From Maratus speciosus (taxonomy: Eukaryota > Arthropoda > Arachnida > Araneae > Salticidae): a stretch of DNA of 64,000 nucleotides. Every line of letters begins with the position of its first letter. Positions within the stretch are counted from its first letter, which is position 1. The notes beneath the pieces were generated by a model, which worked only from the letters and a program-made list of their open reading frames with translations, had not been told where the DNA came from and made no database searches. The stretch spans positions 72,295,974-72,359,973 of the forward strand of contig OZ010796.1 of NCBI GenBank assembly GCA_963932465.1. Direction: 5' to 3'. Both the position numbers and the translations under genes were made by a program. Shown piece by piece: positions 10,206 to 22,509 of the stretch.

Positions 10206-10740
10206 GGTTTCGTTCATCTGACGAAACCCTGTTCATCTCACTCCTCTGTCTGTCTGTCCATCACAGTGCCCGTTCTCAGACACTATATATGTTGGAGACT
10301 TGAAATTTTGCATACTTATAGCTGAACACCTCACATCAAACGACAAATCATAAAAACTTGAAAAAGTATTATATTTAACTCTCTGGACTCTAACTTGCGT
10401 ATTTTAAGCTTTTTTTTCTAACTGAGCCCCTAATTAAGTGGAAGACTTGAAATTTTGCAAAATTATAGCTAAACACTTGCGATCAAACGACAAATCATAA
10501 AATTTCGAAAAAGTCTTATATTTAACCTTCTGGACTCTAACTTCTGTATTTTAAGCTTTTTTTTTTCTCACTCACCCACTAATTAAGTTGAAGACTTGAA
10601 ATTTTGCATAATTATAGCTAAACACTTGCGATCACACGACAAATCATAAAAATTTCAAAAAGTCTTATATTTACCCCTCCGGTCTCCAACTTGTGTATTT
10701 TAAGCAATTTTTCTAACCTCCCCACATAGCACCAGGTGGG
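10206..10740 (+). repeat. Repeat with exact 148-bp tandem core
   Basis: Opens with GGGTTTCG..CGAAACCC, a short hairpin, and a GTCTGTCTGTCC tract. Three units starting GTNGGAGACTTGAAATTTTGC lie at 10291, 10439 and 10587, two successive spacings of exactly 148 bp. Design resembles family P (hairpin, CTGT tract, about 150-bp modules), but the sequence is different. Confidence 0.75.
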
Positions 10741-11717
10741 TACTTTTCTAACTTTTGTCGACAGCCTTAAGACCACTCTTTCATGTTATGCACATAGCCT
10801 TACATCTTTCAGTTCCACTTTTTACCGCGAGGGGCCGCCTACCTGTCTCGGGCGCTATGGGCCCGATCCCCTCGACTAATATATCTATGGATAGGTTGTA
10901 AAACGGAGTTTCGTTTGGATAGAGGTTTGTTTAGAATAGAATGCGCCCCCTGGTTGCGAAATGTGGAACTAACAGATTTTGCAAAGGGATAAAGTGTTTT
11001 GAAAGGAATATTAAACGAAGCCCTCTGCGCGATCTGTGATCACACTTACCCACTTGTTTTTTAAATAAAACAAAATTTTCGAATTTTTAAAAGAAATAAA
11101 AATAAGTTAATACTAATTGTCTAAAATTAGTACTTAAAAAGACATTATGCCGTATTAAATAAATTATTTTATTGCAACTTCTATTTAATTCTTAGAATTG
11201 TAAGCAAAAATAATACAATATTTGATACTTACCAAAAATGTCCCCACGACAAAAACTTATTTTTGTTTTTCAGTAAATATACATTTTGGATTATTAAGGA
11301 TGTATTACACTGCAATGTAAGTCGTAAAATAAAAACATTCTTAGATATATTCAAATTAATTTTATGTTGATTTTTCAAATAATTTCCGAACGTTCATTAA
11401 TATAGACAGCTGTAAAATTTCAGGAAATTCTCGTAATTAAACCGATAGTTGGTTACCCTCAAAACATCTCATAAATTATACCTTCAATAAATATAACCAT
11501 AATTTTTAGAAATAGAATAGTTTTCTTAACCGATTGTTCAATAAAATCTTGTTTTCCAGAAAACGTATTAAAAATTTTTATTAATAAAAATCTATCGGAA
11601 AGATTCACCTTAAATTCTTAAAATTCTTCGGATTTATAAGTTCAACCTTCTTTAATCTTAATATCAGAAAATATTTTCTTTCTTGGAGTCCTTTAAACAG
11701 AAGCTTCCGGTTACTTG
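10741..11717. other. No recognisable feature
   Basis: AT-rich. A GC-richer patch at about 10825-10880 contains GAGGGGCCGCC and GGGCCCGATCCCC but no readable gene. Confidence 0.4.
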
Positions 11718-11719
11718 TA

Positions 11720-11903
11720 TACAGGTTGATTCAAAACTGAAGGAACAAACTTTTAGAAGGGGTGGCGTACACCTACATGACTCCGTATCACATAGAAATG
11801 CAGGGTCGAAAATGCAATCTTAACGAAATATGGGGGGGGGGGTCTTCTAGGTGTACCTCACACCTCCTAAAAGTTTGTTACTCCAGTTTTGAATCACCCT
11901 GTA
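11720..11903. mobile_element. Small palindromic MITE
   Basis: Starts TACAGGTTGATTCAAAACTG and ends with the inverted CAGTTTTGAATCACCCTGTA. The arms pair almost throughout (184 bp), including AACTTTTAG and GTGTACACCTA-like words. A TA duplication is likely. Non-coding. Confidence 0.75.
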
Positions 11904-12020
11904 CACACATCTGATTTGAGATCTGAAACCAAAACAGTCATAACTACACTTTAAAGATCGTAGGAAGAAAACAGAAACTGTTTTGGATAAGTAATTTTAC
12001 ATTGCTTAAAAATAAATAAA

Positions 12021-12079
<59 letters not shown>

Positions 12080-13859
12080 ATTAAATAAACATTACCGACC
12101 ACCAACAAAAACTGTGAAATTATGAATAAAATGACATTAACAAATACAGTTCCCCCCAACACACTTAACATAGATACCAAAAACATAGTCAAAAACAGCA
12201 GAAATTGAATAACAGAAATGAAAAAATATATATACCAGATGTTATGTATAAAGAATAGTCCCTTGTACTATCTTACGAGTATTATAATGGAAGAAAAAAG
12301 AAAAATATGGATACCGATAAAAATAATTGAAAAGCTTATATATTCAATTACTTTATCAAGGGTACAGAATTCAAATATATAAGCAAAGCAGTTGTTTTCT
12401 GTAGAGAAAAAAAGCTAAAAGCTGAAATTTTTTCTCCTGTACCCAAACGACCACATGACCAAAAGAATAGAAGCAAAATAAAAACAGAATAATAATAAAT
12501 GCCATGAAATGGAATATTCAATATAACCTATTAAATAATGTATAAATGTATAAATCTTGTATGATGTGTAATAAATTATTGTATTATTTTAAAGAATAAA
12601 TCTTGAAAATGTGAATATATAAATCTTGAGAATCAGTGAGAAAATCAATGAAATGTATAAATCTTGTATAATGTATAAATCTCGTATAAATGAAATATAG
12701 TAATATTACTCAGCTTACCCTCTATAACCCCATTTTTATTTAATCCAAATACACGCCTGCACATGTTGTACATTTCCGCTATAACTTTAAGTTTATTTTT
12801 GCAGTTAAGTTAAAACGGATATTATACACAATGGTTGCAGTTAATCCATTTTGAAATACCTTGATAAATGCAATAAATTAATATAAATAGAAAATCATTA
12901 CAATATTAGTAACTAAAATACCTATTAACACTTTTAAATTTACTTAAAGTAAAAATTCCCAAATCTATTAATTTACATTATTGCTATTATTTGGCAATAG
13001 TGCCATCTAGTGTTGATAGAAAAATGAAAGAATATTACTCTGATAAAAGCCATAGACTTTTTATAAATTAATTTTTGGATATATTTGCCTAAAATTGGCT
13101 GTTTAAACCAAGTGGGATACCTTAATTTGACTAGATTAATTTATTAAGTTTGAATATATCTCCTTTGGGACCAGCGTGTCATAGGCGAATTTTATTCGGT
13201 TGACACCACTTTAAAAAAATATTACCTTTACTTATTTAATCGCGAAAGTGACCTCATTAAATAACTTAATGATTACTTTTCTTTATTACTGGTAATAAAA
13301 CCAATTGCTGTTTGCACCTTTTGAATATGCATGTATGCATCCATAGTCCCGAAGGGGTTAAGAATGCTGCTGGCTCCATTTGGATGTTCATATATTTTAT
13401 ATTTTCATTTAAGTTTTCTTTAAAATAAACATATCATATTTATAAAATGAGCATACTTCTAACAATGCAAAATAAAGTCTGAAACCAAAAGAAAAAAGCC
13501 ACACTTGAAAATTATCAGTTTCTGTTTTAATTTTCACCAAATTATTTTGAAATATGCAAATATTTGATTCAAGCTTTTTTTCATAATCTTTAGATAGGCA
13601 ATTGGAATATTCCGAAGTCTTCAGTAGGAAAACATACTTTTGAAAAGTTTAAATTTCAAGGCAATTTCAAATATGGCGTGAGAAACGAAAGTAACGATTT
13701 GTAAAAATAGTTTTTCTTTATTGAAAAAACAATATTTCGGTTAGAGCAATAGTGAGAACAACTTAACGTAAATGAATCTTCCAAATCTATTTCAAAATAT
13801 ATTCAAATTGCTTCAGTAATACCCGAAAAAAAAAATACAGTCGTTGAAAAACAAAGATA
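11904..13859. other. AT-rich stretch, no gene seen
   Basis: Contains the TA microsatellite at 12025-12077 and loose repeats of TATAAATCTTGTAT-like words at 12535-12690. The 82-codon minus frame at 11944-12192 owes an Ile/Tyr run to the microsatellite and is not a gene. Confidence 0.5.
12025..12077. repeat. (TA)n microsatellite
   Basis: Uninterrupted TA dinucleotides over about 53 bp. Confidence 0.95.
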
Positions 13860-13972
13860 ACCCCTTCCTACTAACTCTGCATCGTATAAAAATGTTACTA
13901 GTACAATTAGATTCAAAATAACGTGCACTTATTAATTCTATACTTAACTTTTGTTTTGGTCGTCGTCTATGT

Positions 13973-15624
13973 TAGAGGTCTGCATTGGCTGAAATTTCCG
14001 AGTCCGGCCGACCCGTACAAAAACTTTATTGACCCATCCCGGTCCAGTATAAAAGCTAAAAATTTGGTCTAAGCCCGACCTGGCCCATATAAAAACTTCC
14101 TGGTCCGGTCCAGCCCGACTGAATGCTTGCAAAACGTGCCGATATTTATCGATGTTAAAAATGATAAAATAAATGTAATAGACACACTATACCGTAAAAA
14201 TTGGAGCTAAAAAAATTTAATATTGTATATTTTAAAACGAAACAGCTATATTTAAATTTAATTCGGTTTAAAATATTACGTGAACAAGCACAGCTGTTTA
14301 TTTACTTTATCTTTGTAGAGTTTTAAGATGATTTTGAAATCATCTTATTTTTTATTAATTTAATTTACCATATACGCCAGCCAGAGTAGGGGAGAAAGGG
14401 GGGAGGATAGGGCCATTGTCCCTCGATGGATTTTGAAATTCAATGGACTATTTCCTTTACCTGTGATGCTTTTGAAAAAATATTTAAAAAATGTTTCGTA
14501 AGTGACATAAAATATATGTCTCGCGGATGTAAAGAAGAACTAAGATCTTGAACCCCCGTGGAAGACATTTTTAAAATATGTTTCTCTTCTTACGTTTATT
14601 GGTTTCAAGTTTATCTTAAATAGGGGATTCAGGGAGTGGGGCGAGCAGAGCCCTTCTTAAGAGGCAGAGCCTTAAGAATGTGCCTTAAGTTCTGTATAGA
14701 CTTTTACGCTGATACATTAAAAAATTGTCTTGTACGAGGAGTCCTGACAAAAAGCATTTACACATAAATAATTAAACTTGTAATTTTTTTTTTCCAACCT
14801 GGGTGAAAACTTGTCCAGGTTAGGATTCGAACCAAGGACCTTTCGCTGAAGCCGCCAATGCTCCAGCAACTGAGCTAGCCCGGACAAAACACATAATTTA
14901 CCCAGAAATCTACTGACTATGATATGCCCAGCATTTTTCAGGAGTTATATTACCTGCGTTTTATGAATATAAAAATTATTTAGTTTAGATTTTTGTTCGT
15001 GTTTATATTCCTCATTTTAAAAAGCACGTTCAGGGCTGCAAACTACAGGTTCATCTGTTCAAGACTACTTCCCCTTCCTAGATTTCTTTTTGCCTGTAAC
15101 CTGATTTTTTAATGAATCTCTATTTGTATGTGAATGTTTGAGTGATCATTTATATTGTTAATCCATATTCCACGGCCTGGAGACTTAAAAATCTCAAAAA
15201 TTCTATACAGAAAAATCTTCTGAGATGTAGTCGCAGAGGAAAGTAGAAAAATTCCGTTTTATACAGTTTCTTTTATTAGCGGATACATCGTACGTGTTTT
15301 ACTGTACTTTAAATTTTTTGCCTAGAAATGTACCATTCCTTATAAAGAATTTTAATTTTAGAATAATGGCGATTTAAAAATATCTGAAATTTTTGCAAAC
15401 TTTGATGGGTCGGGCCGGTTTTAATTTCTAAGAAAAATGAAGTTCAGGCCCGGCTTGGCTAGAAATAAAAGATATCTTGCCTGGCCTAGAACGAGCCTTC
15501 AGAAAAAAATAAGGCCGGAGCTCGCCACGGAATGAGGTAAGACCAGGCGCAACCCGAATACGTAACCGTGAATGAAAATTAGACCGACGGCATGCGGCCA
15601 GGCCTGGACTCGTGTAGATGTGTA
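13973..15624. mobile_element. hAT-like non-autonomous element
   Basis: Left end TAGAGGTCTGCATTGG, inverted right end TACACATCTACACGAG. Flanking octamers GTCTATGT (13965-13972) and GTCTATAC (15625-15632) agree at 6 of 8 positions. Subterminal GGCCCGGCC/CCGGTCCGGTCC words resemble those of 6964-8280. The insertion is confirmed by family K being interrupted at this point. No transposase found. Confidence 0.6.
14812..14885 (-). tRNA. tRNA-like sequence, probably SINE head or tRNA pseudogene
   Basis: On the minus strand a 74-nt segment begins GTCCGGG and closes with the complementary CCTGGAC. It has an A-box-like TAGCTCAGTTGCTGGAGC and a B-box-like GGTTCGAATCC. The anticodon arm is irregular, with no T at the position before the anticodon in the likely loop, and the T stem has mismatches, so a functional tRNA is unlikely. 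About 20 bases downstream, in its own direction, lies an A9 tract (14785-14793), as expected of a short retroposed tRNA-derived element. It is nested in the hAT-like element. Confidence 0.5.
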
Positions 15625-16170
15625 GTCTATACATTTAAATCGTAACACACTTTAAAATTCCCAATCCTAGCACATAATTTTGATGTCATATTTGAATTAT
15701 TCGGTAAATTTGATCGGACAGGAAATCATTTGATCAAGTAGTTATGAAATTATCCATGTTTAAAATTTGGAAGTCTTATTAATGTTACATTCATCTTTAA
15801 ACATTACAAAACAAATTACAATACTAGTAGTTTTTTTAGCACTGCTCAAAAACTATTAGGTGGGAGTAAGTTGTAATTTTATATTCGCATATTTGAAGCT
15901 TCTATAAATCAATTTTTGTTGACAAAATTTCATATGTTACAATTAATATTTTTATAATATTAAAATATAAACATATATCATTTGAAAATAATATTCGAAA
16001 TATAAATATATAAATATATATATAATATATATATTGTAACGTATGCATTATTTAGAAGAAATCGATTTCCAGAAGCTTCAAATATGAAATTTCAAAATTG
16101 CAGCTCATTCTGTAATATAGTTTTTGAGAACGAATTTCTGTATTTCCAAGGAACGTAAGGGATTGCAGAA

Positions 16171-16430
16171 ACTATGAAAGAAAAAAACATTGAGTTAAAC
16201 TCGGAGTTAATTTTTGATCATAAACAGCTGAAATGTATGTAATTTAATAATCAAGTAAAAAATTTCTATTGAATAAATTTTAAAAACATTATATCTTATA
16301 AAATATTAAATCAGTCAAATAAATAGGTATTTGTAGAGGTATTGTAGAATGTTTACAACACTACCCAAATATTTTTTAAATAATTTTTTACTACTTTATG
16401 GAATTAGAAAAAATATATATGATATATAAA
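16171..16430. other. No recognisable feature
   Basis: AT-rich sequence between the family K copy and the probable solo LTR. Confidence 0.4.
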
Positions 16431-16434
16431 ACTA

Positions 16435-16971
16435 TGTTTTGGAGTCGTGACTGGTGGCATTCGTACTTTAAAAACACACAGTTTGTTCATATACAGCTTT
16501 ATTGGGAGTAGGGGCATCTTAGCCGGAGTCGCAGTCAGTCAATCCGAGCAGTCCCAATCCCCTCTGTTCTTAATGGCGGCTCGTAGGAATCTGCGTGAAT
16601 TTAAAGTTCTAAGAGAAGCTCACCACAAGAAGACTACTTTATTACAATTTATAGCCTTAAGACTGTTTTATATTAGGTGCTCCTGAGTAATCTTGGATAA
16701 TTGGCTTTCACTTTAATATAGGATATGTGTTCAGGCTCTCCTAGACTTAAAAGTTATAAATACTTGATAATTGGGCCATGTGTTGCGAGTTGCTTCTGAA
16801 TTTAATTGGGATTTGAAGCAGCCAAGAAATTATGATGTTTGAGAAGCGTCAAGACATCGAACCTATGTCTGCACTGATGATTATCGAAAATAGGTTATAC
16901 TTGATAATATCTCTTATGGGGTTCTAACGATTGAAGTACTACTTGGGGCATATATAGAAATTGAGTTAGCA
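16435..16971 (-). mobile_element. Probable solo LTR
   Basis: Bounded by TG..CA ends with ACTA on both sides (16431-16434 and 16972-16975). Read on the minus strand it starts TGCTAACTC, has TATA-like sequence early, an AATAAA about 75 bases before its end followed by a GTGTGTTTTT tract, and ends CCAAAACA. It is less AT-rich toward its 3' part. No second LTR, primer-binding site or coding region adjoins it, so it would be a solo LTR left by recombination. LTR family not assigned. Confidence 0.45.
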
Positions 16972-17000
16972 ACTAAGGGGAAGGTATACTAATTAAAAAA

Positions 17001-18253
17001 ATCCCTGCCGGCCCGGCCTACAGGCAGAGGTAGATTTCGAAGTCAAATATACTAATTTCACAAACAAAAACTAAATCATGATTAGAGATAAATCCACTTT
17101 AACAATTTTATCACGCCGCTTTTGACGAGTTTTTATTTCATTTTTATATAATAGCTGGTTTTATCAGAATCGTGTTAGGGCGGTATTTAAAAAAAAAAAA
17201 AAAATACTTTTCCATGCTCAACAACTCGAAATTTTCTGGCATAATTCCAGATTCATTTCTAATTTTAAAAAAATATGAAACTTGCTGACGTGATTTTTGA
17301 AGAGATTTATAAGCGACCTGTGTTTTTATTTTTTGTTCAGTTAATTAAAACTTGATATATATACAATTATTTTCTCAGAAGGACAATATTTTTCGTTTCT
17401 AACACAATCGCTTCGAGAAATTCCGTTCAAAATGCCCACTTTGACAAAATTTTTTTGAAATATATTCTGCCTCTATCAAAAACTCGATCATTACGGTGCA
17501 TTATATAGTTTCTGAATAAGCGAATCTACCAATTAAATGCGTTTGAGAGCAAAAATGAATTTAAAAATGAGTCAGAAAATAAGCAGTTTGGATTTGAGTG
17601 CATCCTTAAGGGTGTATTCGAAAAAATATTTTTCCACCCTCAACAGCTCGAAATTTTCTGAGACATTTTCAGACTCATTTTTAAAAGTAAAAACATGAAA
17701 CTTGCTGGGGTGATTTTTGAAGAGTTGTATAAGGTGCCGTGTGATTTCATTTTTAGCTCAATTAATTGGAATTTGTATTTTAAGCAATTATTTTCTCAGC
17801 ATGACCATCTTTTTCATCCCCAGATCTCTCGCTTCCGGAAATTTCGGTTCAAAACGCCGATTTTGACAGCATTTTTTACAATATTTTCTGCATTTAGCAA
17901 AAAACCGAGTAGCACGGCACATTATGTAGTTTCTAAATAAGAGAATTTCTTAGTTTGATGCGGTTGAGAGCAAAAATGAATTTAAAAATGAATCAGAAAA
18001 TAAGCAGTTTGGATCGGTATACACCCTTAATACAATGATTTTTCCAACATAATCCGCTTCGGTAAATTCGGTTCAAAATGCCCTTTTTAACAGCATTTTT
18101 AAAAATATATTCTGCCTCTATCAAAACATCGACCATTACGGTACATTATATAGTTTCTGAGTAAGTAAACGTACCAATTGGAAGCCTTTGAGAGCAAAAA
18201 TGAATTGTAAAATGAGTCCGAAAACAGGCAGTTTGGATTTGAATACACCCTTA
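17001..18253 (+). repeat. Family D central module, extra copy with internal duplication
   Basis: Starts ATCCCTGCCGGCCCGGCC and ends GAATACACCCTTA. It is the inverted equivalent of 19237-20053 but about 436 bp longer, because a module (CTCGAAATTTTCTG to AGCAGTTTGGAT) occurs twice in full (about 17205-17615 and 17640-18015) plus a shorter third piece. Similar sequence is at 63427-64000 and 41100-41352. Confidence 0.75.
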
Positions 18254-18262
18254 CTCAGATGA

Positions 18263-20863
18263 TTTTAGGTAGATTTCGTATGAAATACTACCTATTGGGA
18301 TCGTTCCTATGTTGGAATTTCTGAAAAATTTTTGCAGATCTACACCGATCATGACCCCTAGAACCCAAAACCACCCTCAGTAAAAAACTTTATCTATCTA
18401 TCTATCTATCTATATATATATATATATATATCACTTTCTTCTGGACACGATAACTTTCGCAATTCTGCACCAATCTCTTCCAAACTGATACATAAAATCA
18501 ATGGGCATAAAATCTCGGTCAAGTTCGTTAATGGGCAAAATCGGACCAAGGGGAGGGAAATGGGGAGGGGTTTTGTGAAAACAGAAACCCCCCCATAACT
18601 TCTTAATTTTTGTACATATCAAATCGGTTTAAAGTTTTTATTACTTCTAAAAATAGGCCCAAAAATTTATGTATCACAGATTTTTGATAAAGTTAAAAAT
18701 GGGCTCAAGGGGCGCAAAAATAGGGTTTTTGGGAGAAAAAAATTCATAACTTCGTCAATTCTCAAGATATCAAATTCAATCAATTTTATTATAAATCTCC
18801 TTAACATTATCTAAAACTTTTATATTCACAAGTTTTTGATAGGAGCAATTCGTACCGCAAAAAAAATTAAAAACGAAAACAAAAAGGGCGTTTGAAGAAG
18901 AAAAAAATCTATAACTTCGTCAGTTCTCAAGATATCAAATCCGATTAATTTTATCATGAATCTCCTTAACATTATCTACAACTTTTATATTCACAAGTTT
19001 TTGATAGGACCAATTCGTACCGCAAAAAAAATTAAAAACGAAAACAAAAAGAGGGTTTGAAGAAGAAAAAAATCCATAACTCCGTCAATTCAAAAGATAT
19101 AAAATCCCCATGAATTTATCATATATCTTCTTAATATTGTCTACAACATCTATATAGACAAGTTTTGGATAGTACCAATTCTTAGAGCAAAAACAAATTA
19201 AAAATACATACCGGTTGAAGTAAAAAATGATCTTAGTAAGGGTGTATTCAAATCCAAACTGCTTATTTTCTGACTCATTTTACAATTCATTTTTGCTCTC
19301 AAAGGCTTCCAATTGGTACGTTTTCTTACTCAGAAACTATATAATGTACCGTAATGGTCGATTCTCTGATAGGGGCAGAATATATTTTTTTAAATGCTGT
19401 TAAAAAGGGCATTTTGAACCGAATTTACTGAAGCGGATTGTGTTGGAAAAATTATTGTGGATGCGCTTAAATCCAAACTGCTTATTTTCTGACTGGTTTT
19501 TAAATTCATTTTTGCTCTCAAACGCATTTAATTCGTAGATTCGCTTATTCAGAAACTATATAATGTACCGTAATAACCGATTTTTAGATAGAGGCAGAAT
19601 ATATTTCAAAAAATGATGTTAAAGTGGGCATTTTGAACGGAATTTCCCGAAGCGATTGTGTTAGAAACGAAAAATATTGTCCTTCTGAGAAAATAATTGT
19701 TTATATATCAAGTTTTAATTAATTGAACAAAAAATAAAAACACAGATCGCTTATAAATCTCTTCAAAAATCACGCCAGCAAGTTTCATATTTTTTTTTAA
19801 ATTAAAAATGAATCTGGAATTATGCCAGAAAATTTCGAGTTGTTGAGCATGGAAAAGTATTTTTTTGAATACCGCCCTAACATGATTCTGATAAAACCAG
19901 CTATTATATGAAAATGAAATAAAAACTCGTCAAGAGCGGCCAGATAAAATTGTTAAAGTGGATTTATCTATAATCATGATTTAGTTTTTGTTTGTGAAAT
20001 TAGTACATTTGACTTCGAAATCTACCTCTGCCTGTAGGCCGGGCCGGCAGGGATTTTTTTTTTTTTCTTCAACCGCTATGTATTTTTAATTTGTTTTTGC
20101 TGTAAGAATTGGTCCTATCCAAAACTTGTCTATATAGATGTTGTAGACAATACTAAGAAGATATATGATAAATTCATGGGGATTTTATATCTTTTGAATT
20201 GACGGAGTTATGGATTTTTTTCTTCTTTAAACCCCCTTTTTGATTTCGTTTTTATTTTTTTTTCGCGGTACGAATTGGTCCTATCAAAAACTTGTGAATA
20301 TAAAAGTTGTAGATAATGTTAAGGAGATTTATAATAAAATTATTTGGATTTGATATCTTGAAAATTGACGAAGTTATGAATTTTTTTCTCCCAAATACCC
20401 TATTTTTTGCGCCTCTTGAGCCCATTTTTAACTTTATCAAAAATATGTGATACATAAATTTTTGGCCCTATTTTTAGAAGTAATAAAAATTTTAAACTGA
20501 TTTGATATGTACAAAAGTAAAGAAGTTATAGGGGTTTTTCTGTTTTCACAAAACCCCTCCCTATTTCCATCCCCTTGGTCCGATGTTGCCCATTAACGAA
20601 CTTGACCGAGAATTTATGCCCATTGATTTTATGTATCAGTTTGGAAGAGATTGGTGCAGAATTACGAACGTTATCGTGTCCAGAAGAAAGTGATATATAT
20701 ATATATAGATAGATAGATAGATAGATAGATATATAAAGTTTTTTACTGAGGGTGGTTTTGAGTTCTAGGGGTCATGATCGGTGTAGATCTGCAAAAATTT
20801 TTCAGAAATTCCAACATAGGAACGATCCCAATAGGTAGTATTTCATACGAAATCTACCTAAAA
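18263..20863. mobile_element. 2.6-kb palindromic element of family D
   Basis: Outer ends are inverted TTTTAGGTAGATTTCGTATG. Both arms run inward in the same order: GGGATCGTTCCTATG, a GATA/TA microsatellite, CGATAACNTTCG, CCCATTAACGAACTTGACC, then tandem ATAACTTCGTCAATT modules. The left arm (18263-19230) has three such modules spaced about 165 bp, the right arm (20063-20863) two, which explains the arm length difference. The 19237-20062 spacer is a single inverted copy of the 17001-18253 module. No transposase; superfamily unknown. Confidence 0.8.
18391..18431. repeat. (TCTA)n(TA)n microsatellite in left arm
   Basis: Its inverted partner is at about 20695-20735 in the right arm, and a diverged counterpart is at 1424-1453. 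Confidence 0.9.
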
Positions 20864-21141
20864 GGTTATAGAGCATCTTTTCAATTTTATAACATATATA
20901 TATAATGACTTTCTATATAAATATAGAACTTTTTCAGATCTGAAAATTTCTACTGTATGTCTTTTCAGCGTTAAGTAAGCTGAAAAGTTATAATTGAAAA
21001 AAAAAAAAAAAAAAAAACTTTTGTTGTGTACCACACAATACCTTTGAAACATGATAAAATAAGTTTGGAACAGAACTCATACTAAATTGTATTACCAATC
21101 GAAATGGTAATTTTATAACATTTTTTAAATGTGCTTTAAAG

Positions 21142-22031
21142 TAGAGATCGACCGAAAATTCGGTTTCGTTTTTGGCAACAAATCTGAGTTTCGCCGAAAA
21201 TTCGTTTTCGGCGAAAATGCTGCCGAAAATTCGACCGGACCGAAACTATCTGTATTCCAAAAATCTCGTTTCTTCCTTCGGAAATTTTCAACATGACTCA
21301 TTGATTCGAGCTGTATCGGCTCCAATGAGACACTCTTTATTTATTGCTGTTTATAATTATTTATCAGTCATGACTGACTCAAGATGTAATTGATATTATA
21401 AAGCAAACAATGCCTATAGGACTCAACTTTGAAGACGCTTTTCACGTGCTCATTCAAAGCTACAGTCTTAACCGAAAAAAAAATTAATTTGAAACCACAG
21501 AATTGTTTCGAATACTCTTTGAGAAAGTTCTAGTATAACAGAGGATCCTTTACAAAAATCATTAAGATAAATCGTGGTATGTACACCTAAAACATTTTTT
21601 AAGGAGATGAAATTCGTATCATTAGAAAATCATTCTGTGTCGTTGATGAATGAATGACATTTTATTTTATATGAAAATAAAAAGTTTTGGTCAGAAACAC
21701 AGAGAGACAACTTGGGTAACACGTATAATTATTATTATTAACAATTAATAATTATGTATATTTAATAAACACGCATAATTAATTAATAATTACGTAGATT
21801 TAATAAACACGTATAATTAATTAACAGTCATGTATATTTAATAAACACGTATAATTAATTAATAAGTATGCATGTTTAATAAACACGTATAATTAATAAT
21901 TATGTATATTTATGTATGCATTAATTACGTAAAAAAAAAATAAATTTTTCGACATTTTCGTTTCCGGCCGAAAATAGGAAGATTACCGAAATTCGGTTTC
22001 GGTTTTAAAAACCTGTTTCGGGCCATCCTTA
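21142..22031. mobile_element. hAT-like element with perfect 8-bp TSD
   Basis: CTTTAAAG flanks both ends (21134-21141 and 22032-22039). Ends are TAGAGATCGACCGAAA and the inverted TAAGGATGGCCCGAAA. The interior has CCGAAAATTCGG-type subterminal repeats. An inverted relative with its own target duplication is at 52025-52883. 890 bp, no transposase. Confidence 0.8.
21725..21930. repeat. Tandem AT-rich repeat inside hAT-like element
   Basis: About four units of TTAATAAACACGTATAATTA with TAATAATTATG between them. Two related units occur at 52140-52240 in the sister element. Confidence 0.75.
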
Positions 22032-22060
22032 CTTTAAAGTACCATCGAACAGACAGACGT

Positions 22061-22505
22061 AGCAAATATTAAAACCGTATTGAATATGCACTTCTCAGTG
22101 CTTCGAGGCCTTGACGCTCTTGGATAATGCCAACATCCGGCTTTGTCCGATTTAGATTACCTTGTACAAATAGACACGTGTATTTGTTTATACGTTGTTA
22201 ACACAGCGCTAGATTAGCGGTAAATGCACTTCGACCCTGAAACGGAGATCAATATTAGAATAAAAACGTGTGGATTTAATATCATTATATATTTCCAAAA
22301 TCTTATTTAGAAAGAGAAAAAACGATAATGCTTTCGTATAGCTTATCTATCTATAAAATTAATACATGATTCGTAATCTTTTATAATCTCGTTGTGTTCA
22401 AATTATGTTATTACTAACAAAGCAAATTGCAGTGAAGAAAGTTTTTCTTTAATTAAACAAAGAAAACTTAGTCTGAAGAGTAGGTTCGTTTCTTTATTTT
22501 TTTAT
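22061..22505. other. No recognisable feature
   Basis: AT-rich sequence; no repeat or ORF that I can support. Confidence 0.35.
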
Positions 22506-22509
22506 TTTG

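Larger units (their letters stand above)
13860..16170. repeat. Palindromic repeat family K, copy 2, split by a hAT-like element
   Basis: 13860-13972 and 15625-15930 together match 375-765 and 28395-28790 (ATCGTATAAAAATGT, then GCATATTTGAAG). Inverted arm sequence AAGCTTCAAATATG follows at 16074. The split point coincides with the ends of the hAT-like insertion. Confidence 0.6.
20866..22060. repeat. TTAA MITE family M, partial copy split by a hAT-like element
   Basis: Sequence outside 21142-22031 matches the right half of the 44674-46082 copy: CTTTTCAGC..AAGCTGAAAA, the AACTCATACTAAATTGTATTA-like segment and CTTTAAAGTACC. The left terminus is not clear. Confidence 0.5.
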
